Positions 12,951-25,390 of a stretch of 64,000 nucleotides of DNA are shown piece after piece. Every line of letters begins with the position of its first letter. Position 1 is the first letter of the stretch. The notes under the pieces were generated by a model. The model saw only the letters and a list, made by a program, of their open reading frames with translations, did not search any database and was not told where the DNA came from. The translations under genes were made by a program, and so were the position numbers. The DNA is taken from positions 313,270-377,269 of the forward strand of contig MNCI01005541.1 in NCBI GenBank assembly GCA_015680685.1, written 5' to 3'. Source of the stretch: Gnetum montanum. Lineage: Eukaryota; Streptophyta; Gnetopsida; Gnetales; Gnetaceae.

Positions 12951-15460
12951 ATGTCTTCTTCTTCGCATAAGAGCACTTCACTGCCTAGGACTAAAACAAG
13001 AGGTAGTCGGTGTCATAATACACGTAACCAAGATCTGCTAGTTCCTCAAAATTTTCATGTGGTATATACTCATCCCAATGAGTATGTACCCAATTTCACC
13101 TTTATTCTTCACTAAGATGAACAATTGTGTTGGAGAGACTTGGAGGGTAACATAGTGTTGCCTCTAGACCTATCAGTCCCCAACATGCTCCTTCATGCTC
13201 TTACACGAATAGGCATGCTGATTTTATATGTAGAATACATTGCATGCAATCATGACACAAGGGACTATCATCCCACAGAAGCGCAACATCAAAGGGACTT
13301 GCGACAGGAGAGATACCATACATCCTTGAAGGGAAAATGGCCCCATGACACTCCACATGTTTTGAGAAAAATTGAGGATAGTGAACCTGCTTCAACAGGT
13401 TCCCCACAAAAAAATGTTCCTCCTCCTAACATTGGTTAGGAGGTGGTGTATTAGAACCTCCACTCCACTATTCACAACCCTGGTTCTGATATCCATGAAC
13501 ATAAAGTGTTCAACGAGGAAACACGAACACACGATAAGGGTAGAGGTTCTGATTGTGATCATGATCGAGGCTGAGACCATCGAAGAGAAGGCAGAAAACA
13601 CCGTCATGGAAATGGTTCTCCTTCTTCTTCACCTTCATCATCACCTTCACCCTCTCCTTCAGTGTCTGGATGTAGTCATAGGGAAACCAATCGTGAGGAT
13701 AGGGAAAGATGAAGTGAAAGACATCAACGAGACAATCGAGAATGAGGATGAGGGCACTCTAAGGAATCAAGGCATAGAAGAAGGGAGAGTAGGGAATCGC
13801 ATAGACACCGTAGACACTATGAATGAGATGATCACAAAGAACCCCTACCTACAACTAGAAGCATGCTAGATATAATAAAGGCTATAAGAGTTCCAACAAG
13901 GCACCAAAAGGATAGTAGGATCAAGAGGTTAGACATGAACAACATCTTATGATTTGAAGGGGGATACAATGCTAATCCTCAAAATCACTTACAAGCATTC
14001 CACAATGCATGTGCCTTGCAAAACATAGAAAATAAATGGCAAAAACTGAAGTTGTTCCCAAGGACACTAGTGAAAGAAGCTGAAAGCTGGTATCGATCCT
14101 TAGAACTGGAATCCATTCAGAGGTGGAGTACAATGTTAGAACTATTCAATGATAAGTACCAAACGTACTCTTGAGTGTCTAACCTATGAAAGAAAATCCA
14201 AGGATGGAAGTAAGGAAATCATGAACCCTTGGATGCTACCATGGGCCGCTATTACACACTGTTACATTGTTGCCCTAGCCATGGTTATTCGTAGTAGGAT
14301 CAACCTTGCCATCTCATAAATGGACTTAGGAATGAAACAAGAAGAACCCTTGGGACATATGCCCAAGGAAGGTTATCAGAGCTTAGGTCTCATCAAATCC
14401 ATAGATTGCTAGAGCACGTAGCCAAAGAAGAAAGTGAGCTATGAAGGAGAGAAAGTGCAGAAGAATACAACCTAGATCATTCCCTCCAAAAATGGGAAGT
14501 GAGATTTTGTGAGGACGAAGAAGAGTCACCACTCAAAGAGATGGTGAATAGGAAAACTTTATTTCTCAAAAAGTTAACAACAAAAGTATTGGCAAAGGTA
14601 GACCAAATGTGGGACTCAATGGATAGTAGGTTTGAAAGTATTCTTAAAATTTTAGAGGAGTCTAGGGAGCGAGGTAGTGACTGCAACAAAAAGAAAAAGA
14701 GAGAAGTAGAAAATGCACGTAACAAGGGTAAGGGAAAAATGGCCATCATAGAAGAGGTTGTGGATTTAGACATAGATAATGATGGTGGATTCAAGATATA
14801 CCAATACAACCATCCTAAGGGATGTTGCCTAGTGATCTCACATCTACAAGAGTCTGGGGTGTATGCACCACGACTTAATAAACAACAAGCACCCTGATGG
14901 TTACCTTATCCCCAAGGTAACCCAAGGTAGTTCCACCAACCTTCAACATATTATCCAAGTGGAACTCCACCACAACCCATTGAGCAACATCAATAGTGGA
15001 AATACCCATAGTCATGGAGGGTGCCACCACCAAGGCAACAATACCCCTACCAGCAACCTGACCCATATGGCTACTATGTGTAGCATCCAATCTATTCACG
15101 TGACTCTGTTAGTCATGTTACACCACAACATCACTACCAAGCCCATGAGTGTTATAGAACTCCTTCGCCAAGGGAATATAACCCATAAATATACCATCCT
15201 TCAAATCCATCTATAGCTCTCACACCAATAGCTCCATTACCACCCACTCCAGCAATGCAAGGGGAACTCCCTACTCAACTGTAGCAATGCAATGCCACAA
15301 GGGCTGTGGACCCTCAACCCATATTGATTCTGATAACTGTATGAAGAAAAGCCCTTTCTTCAGAACCAAAAATCCAACCAAGCCATTACAACCACAAGAG
15401 GTTGAACCTCTAAACGTCTCCCCATCAAACAAGGCTTCAGAGCTCCCCTTCAAACCAAAC
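12951..15460 (+). pseudogene. gag of element E, decayed
   Basis: Capsid precursor. I chose ATG 12951 (MSSSSHKSTSLPRTK...) because the frame is open for about 50 codons from there; an ATG at 12930 is also in frame. An Arg/Ser/His-rich stretch near 13500-13850 is split by frameshifts. The capsid core lies at about 13960-14170, with GGYNANPQNHLQAFHNAC and FPRTLVKEAESWYRSLE. A Lys/Glu-rich helical segment follows at 14499-14790. Several stops and shifts. No clear zinc knuckle was found. Confidence 0.75.
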
Positions 15461-17345
15461 ACTGAGCTTAATGCATATGGTTATGGTAACACATGCCATT
15501 ACTAACTGGATTAAGGTTGGCCACCTTCCTAGGAAATTCTCTGATCCTGGAAGCCCTCTAATCTATCTCCAAATTGCTAGGAATGAGCCATGCAAAGCTC
15601 TTATAGGCTTAGGTTCTAGAGTCAACTTAATATCACAAGAAATGTACAAAGCCTAGAACCTGCCTCCATTAAAGAAGAGAAATATTCACCTAGAGATGAC
15701 TGACCAGTCCATCACTATTCCCTTGGAACTAGTGGAGGACATTGTCACCACTATGTGTGGGTGGTCATACCTAGCTAATTTCCTAGTGATATAAGTGAAT
15801 AACGGTAAAGGGTACTTCCCAATAATAATGGGAAGGGCATGGCTAAGTACTATAGATGCATGCCTAGGAATCCATGATCTTTCCATGGAAATATCTAAAG
15901 AGAATACTTTTGGAAAGATTGAGAAGAAGAAGGTTCCATGCATTGCATACAATGATATAGGGTGAAATTGCATGCAGATATCATGGGTTGTGCAAAGTTT
16001 AGCATTGCCTGCAAGCAACTGGTGTGCACAAGATATTAACATACAAAAGTGCCTGTATGCAGCAACCACACAATAAGAAGACACTTAGTGGCTAATAGCT
16101 TATCAAGAGAGAAACTCACTAACATGCATGGAACTAACTGAGGGAATAACTTGCGATTACATAGAAAGCATAGATGCACTAGAGCAATTTCGCTACCAAC
16201 TTCCAAGCCTTAACCTTGAACACATCAACCGGGGGAAGTTGGAAATTCCTAAAAAATTCAAATAAGAGCCCCTAGAATTGAAACCATTGCCCATCATTCT
16301 GGAATATATGACCCTTGAAAATGAAAAATCGGTATTCATCAATGCAAGACTTTCTTCCAAACAAAAAGGAAGACTGTTGAAAGTAATAAATAAGTGGTTA
16401 AAAGCCTTTGCCTAATCATATCCAGAATTAACTAGAGTAGATCCTAGGATATGTCAGCATAGGATTTACATTGACCCCTCCATGAAACCTCAAAAACAAC
16501 CATAGAGGAAATTGAACCCAAAATTGAAGCAAGTAGTAAAAGAAGAAATAGAACAGTTTCTTAAGGTTGGGTTCATCTATCCCATTGCTGATAGTGAATG
16601 TGTTAGTCCTCTGGTAATCATGCCTAAAAAGGGAGGCAAATGGAGGGTGTGCATATATTTTAGGCTGCTAAACATGGAAACATTTAAGGATCACTTTCTG
16701 TTGCCATTCATTGACCAAGTCTTAGACACCATAGCAGGGCATCACTATTACAGTTTCCTAGATGGCTATAGCGGATACAACCAAATATAGATAGCCCTAG
16801 AAGACGAAGCCAAGACAACGTTCACCAGTTCTTGGGGAATGTTTGCATATAAACAAATTCCATTTGGCTTGTGTAATGCTCCTGCCACATTTCAATGCCT
16901 AGTTCTAAGCATATTCCAATAGTAGATAGGGAACAGAGTGGAAGTCGTTATGGAAGACTTCTCCACGTATGGAACAAGTTTTGATGAAGCCTTGGACCAA
17001 TTAGAGAAAGTGTTGAAAAGATGTGTAGAAACCAATCTAAGGCTCAACTGGTAGAAAATACATTTAATGGTCCAAGAAGGCATAGTACTTGGACATAAGG
17101 TTTCACATGCAGGAATAGAGGTAGACCCAGATAAAATTAGGATCATCCAAGGAATCACTTGTCAACCAGAAACTATCAAAGACATTCAGTCATTCCTTGG
17201 ACACACTAGCTACTATATAGAATGGCTAGTGCACATAATACCTTTGATAGGGGATGACCTTACTCACTATTTCGTATCTCCTCCTTTGAACTCAGTCATG
17301 GGGGAGATGACCACCTCTGCTAACCATTCGAGGCCCTCAATTCCT
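15461..17345 (+). pseudogene. Protease and reverse transcriptase of element E, truncated
   Basis: Protease at about 15520-15860: the active-site block reads ALIGLGSRVNLIS where the family has ALID-x-GS, so the catalytic Asp is lost. The second block is IIMGRAWL. The Athila-type linker EPLELKPLP is near 16270. RT spans about 16510-17220: SPLVIMPKKGGKWRVC, FLDGYSGYNQI, PFGLCNAPATFQ, and a catalytic box reading MEDF instead of MDDF (16950-16961). After SFLGHTSYY the sequence jumps at about 17250 to unrelated residues. RNase H and integrase are absent. Confidence 0.85.
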
Positions 17346-19015
17346 TTTTAAGTTTTTTTAACACATTTTTGTTTTACAAATTTATTTAACTTTTCTTGTT
17401 TTTGTTTTGCACCATCATTTATACTTTTTCATTTCCTTGTGTGATTGTTTGTTTTTTTTTTGTTCTTATTTTTGTCTTTGTTTGTTGTTTTTGTTTTGTT
17501 AGATTCGTCACCTAATAAGTGCTCCTGATGGTGGTATGAACTGTATTCTATTGATTGCTAATGTTTGGTTTTTACCTTTGAGTTATAATGTTGATACTAA
17601 GGTATGGTTCTTTTGATATAATAGGCAATGAGTCCACATCATCCATGCATTCATGAATTTCTATGGTGTCTCTTGGCTTGGAACTGTATAGTCCCTTTCT
17701 TTAATAATAAAACTATTAATGAATTGGTGATTGGGCATTTCTCAAACTAAGGAAGGACTCAAGGACTGAAAAGGGTGTGACTTCAAAGGAATGTGATGTG
17801 TTGGTGCTACCTATTCTCTTGGGTGCTTGGATGTTTTCTTCTTGAGTTTTCCTTACCATTCTAACATTCCTCCATTATTGGAAAGCTAAGCCAATAAAAA
17901 TAAGTCTTTGCATGGTGTGGTTCTCATGTAAAAAAAATAGTGAAAATTCAAAGCACATCCCTTAGAAAATATAATCATTTGGGCTACAAGCACTAGTTAT
18001 GAAACTAAACAAACACATTCCCTCTAACTAAGGCCCTTTCTTGCTTCCTACTTTTCCCTTTCTTGTTTCCTCGGAATGGTGGTGACTCTTTGGCGGAAGC
18101 ATTCTTGTTACTTCAAGCGGATGGATTGGCCAAGTGTATTAATGTGAAGTCATTGCATGTGGATTGTTTGAGGTTAGATTTGGAATGAGATCTACTTAGT
18201 CACATTAACCATAAATACACAAGGGGCTATACACCACCTTGTTCTTGGGACTCCATTGCATTCTCTTCTTCCCATCATTCTTTCTCCATTTTCCACCTCA
18301 TTGCTGGTTGTATTAGTAGTATATATTTTGGTTGATGTATTGTTTTCTCTTTGGNATTTCCATCTCTGACATCCATTTTATCAACGTTGCCATTGTTTCT
18401 TTTTCTCCATCTTTCTTATTCCTTATCTTTTTCTATTCTATTGCTACTAGAGGATCACTTTTAGTCATGGGGTCCTTGGTCCAATTTTTTCAATTTTTCC
18501 TAACCCCTACACCTTGGGTAGTCACCGGTGTTATATCTCTGGAATCCGTATTGGCCATATTACAACTTAGCCAATGGATCTTACACCAAGGCAAGGTATC
18601 AACTATAGTGTGATTTACTTATCCTTGCTCATATGTGATTGTGTTATGTGTGTAGATGACAATCATATAGTAATGGATTGGACTTGGAGGAAACACTTAG
18701 GATGGACTAGTGCTAGAATATTTGTGTAAGGAACAAGATTGATGGCACAATCATGGATGGACAATCGAAGGTGCAATCCTAGCGTTAGCAACAACATGTC
18801 TTCTTCTTTTCTCTCTTCTCTCTTAGCTATGAAATAAGGCGGGATGTTAACTGTGTATCGTGTTCACTCTTGTGGTCATGAACACTAATGTTTCCATGTA
18901 TTGTAATGTTGTTTCGTTCACATGTCATCCCATTCACCATTAGTTGTCATTCAAGGCAATAATCCCATACCCTCCCAATATTTTGTAAGAAACTCGAGGA
19001 CAAGTTTTCATTCAG
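17346..19015 (+). other. 3' non-coding region of element E
   Basis: About 1.7 kb, T-rich at the start (poly-T and 'gtttttgttttg' runs), with no sustained frame in either direction. One N at 18355. It probably represents the element's 3' UTR joined to RT by the internal deletion. Confidence 0.5.
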
Positions 19016-19026
19016 TCATGGGGGTA
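19016..19026 (+). other. Polypurine tract of E
   Basis: 'tcatgggggta' abuts the 3' LTR. The G5 run is in the right place for plus-strand priming. Confidence 0.65.
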
Positions 19027-19835
19027 TGATGAGTCACGATATCATGTACGCAATATTGCATATGTGATATCACATCCACCATGCGATATCATGTCCTACC
19101 TTATCTTCTATAAATAAGAGGTGGTGCCCTTGGTTCCAAGGTAGTTAGACTTAGATCCTTAGCTAGATTCTTGAAATTTAGTCATTACAGAGTTAGAATT
19201 ATTTCTGCGTGTCTGCAGTAGGAGCCATAGAGTGAATGGATCTTTATTTGAGCAATTTGTACATGAGCACAATTTTATGTATGGAAATAAAGATGAAATT
19301 TATGATAAACCTTGCAGCATATAGAATTAAGCTAATTAGTAATTAATTATTGTTCAATGCTTTCCTAGCTAATTAATATCTCTTTCAACCTTCAACCCCT
19401 TTAGTTAAATACACTCAGTAAGACTACTTTAAGCATGTGTGTAGCACTTGGTAACCCAGTAATGATTAGCGTTTGGTAATCCTAGTAGCATTGCACTGGT
19501 TCAGGATGTGTGTGGCAAGTGGGAATGGATACTAGTGTTAGGAACATTTAGAAACTAGTTAATGAATAGTTAATGTAAGTTAGCCACTTAGTTCTCTCTC
19601 CCTCTCCTTTATTAGCAGAAGACATAAAAAAGACAAAAGTTATAAAAATCATATACCTCAAGCTTACTTAACCATACAATCATGAAAATACAAGTAAGTT
19701 TGGGAAGACAATGATTGATTAGCCCTGAGTGTTCCATTAAGGTGTATAAGCACTTAGTCCTTGGAGTTCGACCGGATCGTGCGTAAAACACTCATATTTA
19801 TATGGTTGAGTGTAGGGGTACCTCGCCACTCATCA
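19027..19835 (+). repeat. 3' LTR of element E
   Basis: TGATGAGTCACG ... CACTCATCA, collinear with the 5' LTR and with many transition differences. TATA box CTATAAATA at 19108-19116. Followed by the CCTAG duplication. Confidence 0.92.
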
Positions 19836-19840
19836 CCTAG
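19836..19840. repeat. Target-site duplication of E, right copy (CCTAG)
   Basis: Exact repeat of 11934-11938. Joining the flanks restores 'ccctagcatggaag', a normal unit of the surrounding array. Confidence 0.9.
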
Positions 19841-22150
19841 CATGGAAGAAGGGGTAATGGTTGCATGAGGCATCTAGGAACCTCCAAACTAGTGGATTTT
19901 GACACCAAATCTTGACAATCGACCGTGAAAACCTCAAAGGTTCACATGGATGGTTTATTTGTTATCAAACGGACATAGATCTGATATTTTTGGTTGTTTC
20001 ATATTGGGGGAGACCTCATCCATGTTGGCTAGTGTGGATCTAGCATGGATATAGCTAGGGAGATTCAGGAGGGATTCTAGATACATCAAAATAGTGCCAA
20101 ATTTCCTTGTACTTGCACCAAAACCTTGTAAGCCCTTGTAGAAGCCACTAGACTTTTGGAAATCAATAAAAATCAATGCCTTAAGGATTCTCCATGCTAG
20201 GAAGGATCCTATCCATACTAGATAGCATGCAATGAATGCAGAACTAGAGGGGTGACTCCTAAAATCACTTAGAAACCCTTCAAATTACCTAGTTTTGACA
20301 TCAAACCTTAACCCTTGACCTTTATAGCCCTGGTAGCTTTGAAACCCTATTGAATCTTGTCAAAAGTATTCAAAAGCTTTGAATTAAGTGTATCCACAGT
20401 AAGCATCTTAGCCCTAGTGTGGATGGAAGGGGGTGAAGGTAAAACTAGTGAAATTTGCATGGAAATTAACTTTTGACAACAACCCAACCTTTTTGGAAGC
20501 CACTAGACTTCTAGAAGTTAATCAAAATAGTTTAAAATTATCCCCCTTTGATTATCCACACTAGCAAAGATCCTATCCTTTCTAGGTAGCATGGATCTAG
20601 CATGGAACTAGAGGGTTAAGCTGAAAGACCATCGTACAACCCTCAAACTTACTAGATTTTGATCCTAGGCTTCAACAATCAACATTGGCAACACTGGAAA
20701 TGCACATGCATGATCAAAGCTATAAAAAATAGTAATAAAATGCTCCCTTAGCTCTTCCACATTGGGGGTCACCTCTTCCATGCTAGATAGCATGGATCCA
20801 ATGTGGATGCTAGGGAATGACTCATAAATGGCTCATAGACATCTCAAATTGACACCATATGGCCTTATATGCATTCTATAACATTGTTTGCACCTCCTAG
20901 AGCCCTTAGATTCTGTAAAAATGAACACAAATAGCCAAAAAATATCCCCCTTAGATCTTCCTAGTTAAACCACATTGGTTAGCATGGAAAAAGGGGGTAA
21001 CATAAAAAACAAGCTAAAGACCCTCAAAACTGCCAAAGCTTGACCTTAAACCCTTTCTCTTGATCTTGAAAACCCTAGGAGCTAACATGCATGGTTGATT
21101 GTGGTTAAAACTAGTCTAGATCTAAGATTTATGATCCATTCACATTGGGGAAGGCCTCTTCCATGCTATATAGCTTAAAAAAACTTGGAAGAGTTTCCTT
21201 TCCACTTTTGATAGTAGATTGACACTCTTAGAGACAAAAAACCTACATTGGAGAAGCCTAAGACCTCAAAGCCTTAAGTTGATGCCTATTAGACGTTATT
21301 TTGGCTCTTAAATCTCATCAACTATTATCTTACACACTAGAGAAACTTCCCTACCATGGATCAAGGGAGATGTAACCTTACATAGCCTCATACAGCCTTT
21401 AAACATTACCAAAATTAGTTAAAAACTTTGGAAATCATAGTTTGTAGCCTTAGAAGCCTAGAAACCTAGTTGATGTGCTCCCTAGACTATCCTAAAATCA
21501 AAGCACAAGGGAAACTCCATTCTTCTACACTATGGCCACCATGCTTAGCATGGCAAAATGGGATAAAGCTATCCTAACTTATTTTAACACTCAAAACCCT
21601 CTCAAATGACCTCAAAACATAGCTAGGGGATGCATAACTACCAAATCGTGGTTTCAAATGTCCATGCAACCTTGTTTAATCCTATTTTGATCTAGATTAA
21701 TATTATTCACACTCAGCCCCCTCCCATCCACATTGGTTAGCATGAAAATAGAGGTTGAAGCTTCAAAACCTACTTTTTGTCCTTAACCTCCAAAGTGATC
21801 AATTTTGATAGATTTGGCCTTGCACTACCTTGGGAAGGCCTTGGAACCCTAACTTTAATCTTTTGAATGCCATGCAATATATTTTCCTTATTCTTCATGC
21901 TAGCTCCATGTTTGCTAGTGTGGATCCAGCATGGAAGATGTTTTCAAGCTTCAAAGGGAGGTTCCAAGGTTAAAATTGACACTAAAACTAGCTCATTCCA
22001 TTCATCAGTCAATAACATTGACATTAAGCCATTAGAAGTTGAAAACTAACCAAAATTTTTTTTTGAATATTGTTTGGATATTTCATCCATGCTAGGGGTT
22101 ACCCCTTCCACACTAGCTAGCATGAAAATAGGGGGGGTATAGCATGGAAG
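19841..22150. repeat. 190-bp degenerate tandem array of copy A, right part
   Basis: About twelve units, with 'tagcatgga/tagtgtgga' cores at about 20030, 20223, 20416, 20587, 20788, 20981, 21171, 21355, 21546, 21739, 21916 and 22118 (mean spacing near 190 bp). Units share a 'cacattgggg' or 'catgctagg' block, the core, then 'aagnaggggg'. No coding. Confidence 0.78.
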
Positions 22151-22499
22151 CATTAAAACCTTTGGTCTTTCAATTTAGATAGCTTAGAAATAGCCTTTGT
22201 TGATACCCAAACTTATCCAATTGTCTTATAGCCTTAAATCATGGCTAGCTAAGGCCTAAAACTGGCAAAACCTAATTCTTTTTTTTTTACCATGTTTTGA
22301 CCAAAATTCACTATATGTGTCCCACTTTGCCTCATCCTGTCTTGTTTTATCATATCATAACCTATTTTGATCATTATTACTTTGTTGACCTTATTTATCC
22401 TTGCTAACACTTTTATTTCAATGTGTTTATTATTATTATAGCCTTGTATGATATTATTTAGCCTTTGATTGGTATTGAATGGTGGGGTTTGACCTTCCT
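22151..22499 (+). other. 3' end of the copy A spacer, non-coding
   Basis: T-rich sequence collinear with B 40960-41280 (shared 'ggcctaaaac', 'tgtgtccca' and 'ttgttgacctta' type blocks). No gene seen. Confidence 0.5.
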
Positions 22500-22590
22500 T
22501 GACCACCATTTGGCACCATGAGACCATAGTCTGCTAAGACTTTAAACTAGCATCATGGCCAGCTATGACCTTAAACTGGTAATTCTTATG
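22500..22590 (+). repeat. Module-boundary repeat island A2 (before pol)
   Basis: Two or three units, 'tctgctaagactttaaacta' and 'ctatgaccttaaactggtaa'. Same family as 4740-4895 and 25230-25390. It precedes pol by about 220 bp. Confidence 0.75.
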
Positions 22591-22789
22591 AAATATTTTA
22601 ACATTTATTTCACTTGTTTTGATCTTGTTTTTAGTCTTCATTCCATTGCATGTACCTATCTCTACCTTTTTATAGCTTTATATGACACTATTTGCATTTT
22701 TTTGGCATTAGAGTAGCATGTTTTTGCATAATTTCATAGCCTTTTTAGCATTATTCACTCATATTTACCTAGGTGCCACTTAATGTGCT

Positions 22790-22806
22790 TATGGTTGACA
22801 TGTAGG
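22790..22806 (+). other. Splice-acceptor-like site before pol, copy A
   Basis: 'ggttgacatgtag|gact' precedes the pol start codon by 9 bases. C has 'taattggcag|gagt' in the same place, and B keeps 'ggttgacatgaaggact'. The position fits the protease-RT intron acceptor known in Ogre elements. No matching donor has been identified. Confidence 0.45.
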
Positions 22807-22814
22807 ACTAAAGT

Positions 22815-25187
22815 ATGAGTACTTGGGAGTAGATTAGTTTTCCTTTGAGCCTAACAAGTCCTTATAATGATAGAGAATGGCATATTGACCCTGATTACCT
22901 AGATCTTGAGCTTGAGAGTCTTGTTGACCACATAGCCTCTATAGATAAACCTCTAGAATGGCTTGAAAACCTAGTCAAAACCCTTGACTTAGAGGTGGGC
23001 AACATAACCAAAGACTCTCTGGTTGAGGTTCCTATCAGAACACATAGTGGTGAGGATATAACACTAAAACTAAGTTTCTCATTGGAACCTCAACAGGCTC
23101 AAGACATCACCAAGGTTCTTTTAGATAATATTGAGGCCTTTGCCTAGTCATATGAAGATATGCTAGGCCTAGACCTATGCTTGGTACAACAAAATATCAT
23201 ACTAGACCCTAGCATTAGACTAGTTAAGAAAAAAATACGTAAGATTAGACCTGATTTGGCCTTGGTAGTGCATGATGAAATCACAAAACTCTACCAAGCT
23301 AGTTTCATTCGGTCTATTGACTACAAAAAATGGATGTCGAATATAGTAGAAGTTCCTAAGAAATATGGGAGTATCCATATTTAGATCAATTTTCGAGACC
23401 TAAATAAGGCAACCATTAAGGATGGCTTTCTTTTGCCTAGTATTAATCAACTTATCAATACTACAGTTGGACATGCCTTATTATTATTTATGGATGGGTT
23501 CTTAGGATATAAGTAGATTAGGATCAACCCAAAACATGAGCTTAGCATGATCTTCATGACCCCTTGGAGTACTGTTTGCTATACCATAATTCCCTTTGGC
23601 CTAAAGAACATCAGAGCAACCTATTAGAGAGCCATGACATATATCTTTAGTCAATACATGTTAGGTTTTCTTAACAATCATGTGGACAACATATCCACAT
23701 GATAATGACCTAGATCTTGTGCTTAAATGATTCCTTAAGTATGCACTGAGGTTGAATCCCAAGAAATGTATTTTTGATGTCAATATTGGTAAGATGGTTG
23801 GCTTTGTAGCATCTGAAGTAAGGATATGTGTCAATCCTGATAAGGTTAAGGCCACATCCAAATTAGTAGCACCTACTAACCTTAAGGAGCTTCAAGGACT
23901 ACAAGTTAGATTATAATTTATTCATAGGTTGATAATTCATGCAACACTTAAGAAAGGGGTTCAATATGAGTGGATGACATAATGCCAAGAGGCCTTTGAA
24001 AACCTTAAGCAAGAGTTGGCATAGCTATTGATAGTCTATCCTCTACAAAAATGTAAATCATTTTACATCTACCTTGCCATCTCTAACATGTTCATTACCT
24101 CTCTACTCTATTAAAAATGTGATGATGGAGCAAAAATACCAATATACTACCTTAGCCATGCATTAGTTACCCATGAAACATGATACATTGTAGTCGAGAA
24201 GTATTATCTAGCACTATGACCTATGACACATGAAAAGAAACTGCTTGTAGAAGGTTAAGACCTATGACACATGTTAACAATATAGTAATCTCATTCATGT
24301 ACCATCAACTGAGTTACATACTAAGATAACTTGGCTATTTCAATGCTGGGGTTGGATATTGTTGGACCTATAATGTCTAGGTCTTTCATAGGACATAGTT
24401 TTATCATCACCACGGTTGAGTACTTTATGAAGTCAGTTGAAGCTATTTCCTTAAGAAGGAAAACATCTAAAAAAGTCTATAAATTCATCCTATATAACAT
24501 AGTAGGTTGTTTTGGCATACCCATGACTGTAGTTACAAACAATGAACCATAATTTAGTAGCTAAGAAATAAAGGATTTCTGTCATGACCTAGGCATTAAG
24601 CATTCTTTCTCATCATCTTATTATCCTCAAGAAATGGACAAGCAGAAGAAAGAAACAAGGCCATCATCAACTTGCTCAAGAAAATTCTCAACAACAATAA
24701 GAGAAAGTGGTATGAGTAGCTTGTCCATGTACTTTGGACCTATTAGACAACCTACCATACAAAACTTGGTATAACACTTTATAGCTTGGTTTATGGTTCT
24801 GAAGCTATTTTAGCTCTTGAATTGCATGTACTATCACTTTGAGTAGCCTTATCTAACTTCATAAATGATGGGTAGAGTAAGGAGTTGTGGATAGTAGACC
24901 TAGACTTAGTGGAGGAGTAATGTGTGCAAAAGCTTGCTCATGTTGAGTAGTATCAAGAGAGGCAGAAATGGCAGCACCATCATAACATGATCAAGTGTAA
25001 GATCAAGGAAGGTAACTTGGTCCTTAGAGCTATCTGTGAGCATGTAGATAAATTCTCAACCAACTGGGAAGGGTCCTTTCTTGTCACTAGAGCCTACAAC
25101 AATGGTTCATTTAGGATAGTTGACATGGATGGGAATGAGTTGGCCAATTTGATCAACCATTTCTATCTAAAGCCTTATTACATGTGA
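22815..25187 (+). pseudogene. pol of copy A (RT, RNase H, integrase), internally deleted
   Basis: Reverse transcriptase-RNase H-integrase polyprotein for copying and inserting the element. Start at ATG 22815, after the acceptor-like site and in frame with the conserved pre-RT segment (22845-23147). RT: ITKLYQASFIRSIDY, SNIVEVPKKYGSI, LLFMDGFLGYK; the catalytic YVDD reads HVDN near 23680. RNase H begins near 24050 and stops near 24260. The next recognisable segment is the integrase core (LGLDIVGPI at 24345), so the second RNase H and the integrase zinc finger are deleted. The integrase second Asp reads Asn (VVTNNEP). The C-terminal GPY/F-like tail at 24987-25187 is intact (NWEGSFLVTRAYNNGSFRI). 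Confidence 0.87.
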
Positions 25188-25229
25188 CCTATAGTAGCCA
25201 TGACATCGACAATAATCAATAAGAGAGCT

Positions 25230-25390
25230 TACTTTAATATGGCCTATCAAGGCCTTAAACTGGTACCATAGTTTGCTATGATCTTAAATTAGCAACTTGG
25301 CTTTCCAGGGCCTTAAATTGGTACCTTGGCTTGTCGTGGCCTTAAACTGGTACCTTGGCCTACCATGGACTTAAACTGGAAACTTTTGTG
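25230..25390 (+). repeat. Module-boundary repeat island A3 (after pol)
   Basis: Five units of about 30-36 bp, the clearest of the family: 'ggccttaaactggtacc' recurs with 'cttggcttgtcgtgg' and 'cttggcctaccatgg' between. C has its own island at the same place (54245-54550). Confidence 0.85.

Larger units (their letters stand above)
11939..19835 (+). mobile_element. Element E: Athila-like Ty3/gypsy retrotransposon, internally deleted
   Basis: A 7.9-kb element nested in copy A's spacer array. It has two LTRs (868 and 809 bp, TG...CA ends), a tRNA-Asp-like primer site, gag, protease and RT, a purine tract, and a perfect 5-bp duplication. The LELKPLP motif before RT and the RT block EGIVLGHKVS with GIEVD are hallmarks of Athila-like pol. 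RNase H, integrase and any env-like region are missing: coding stops just past the RT, near 17250. It was presumably mobilised by a complete relative, or was deleted after insertion. Confidence 0.88.

Noticed and set aside
14477-14809. Minus-strand frame of 110 codons
   Set aside because: Shadow of the Lys/Glu-rich gag segment of element E on the plus strand.
18332-18613. Hydrophobic plus-strand frame in the 3' region of E (possible env remnant)
   Set aside because: T-rich composition gives Phe/Leu by chance; no transmembrane plus surface-domain layout and an N inside. Not enough to call env.
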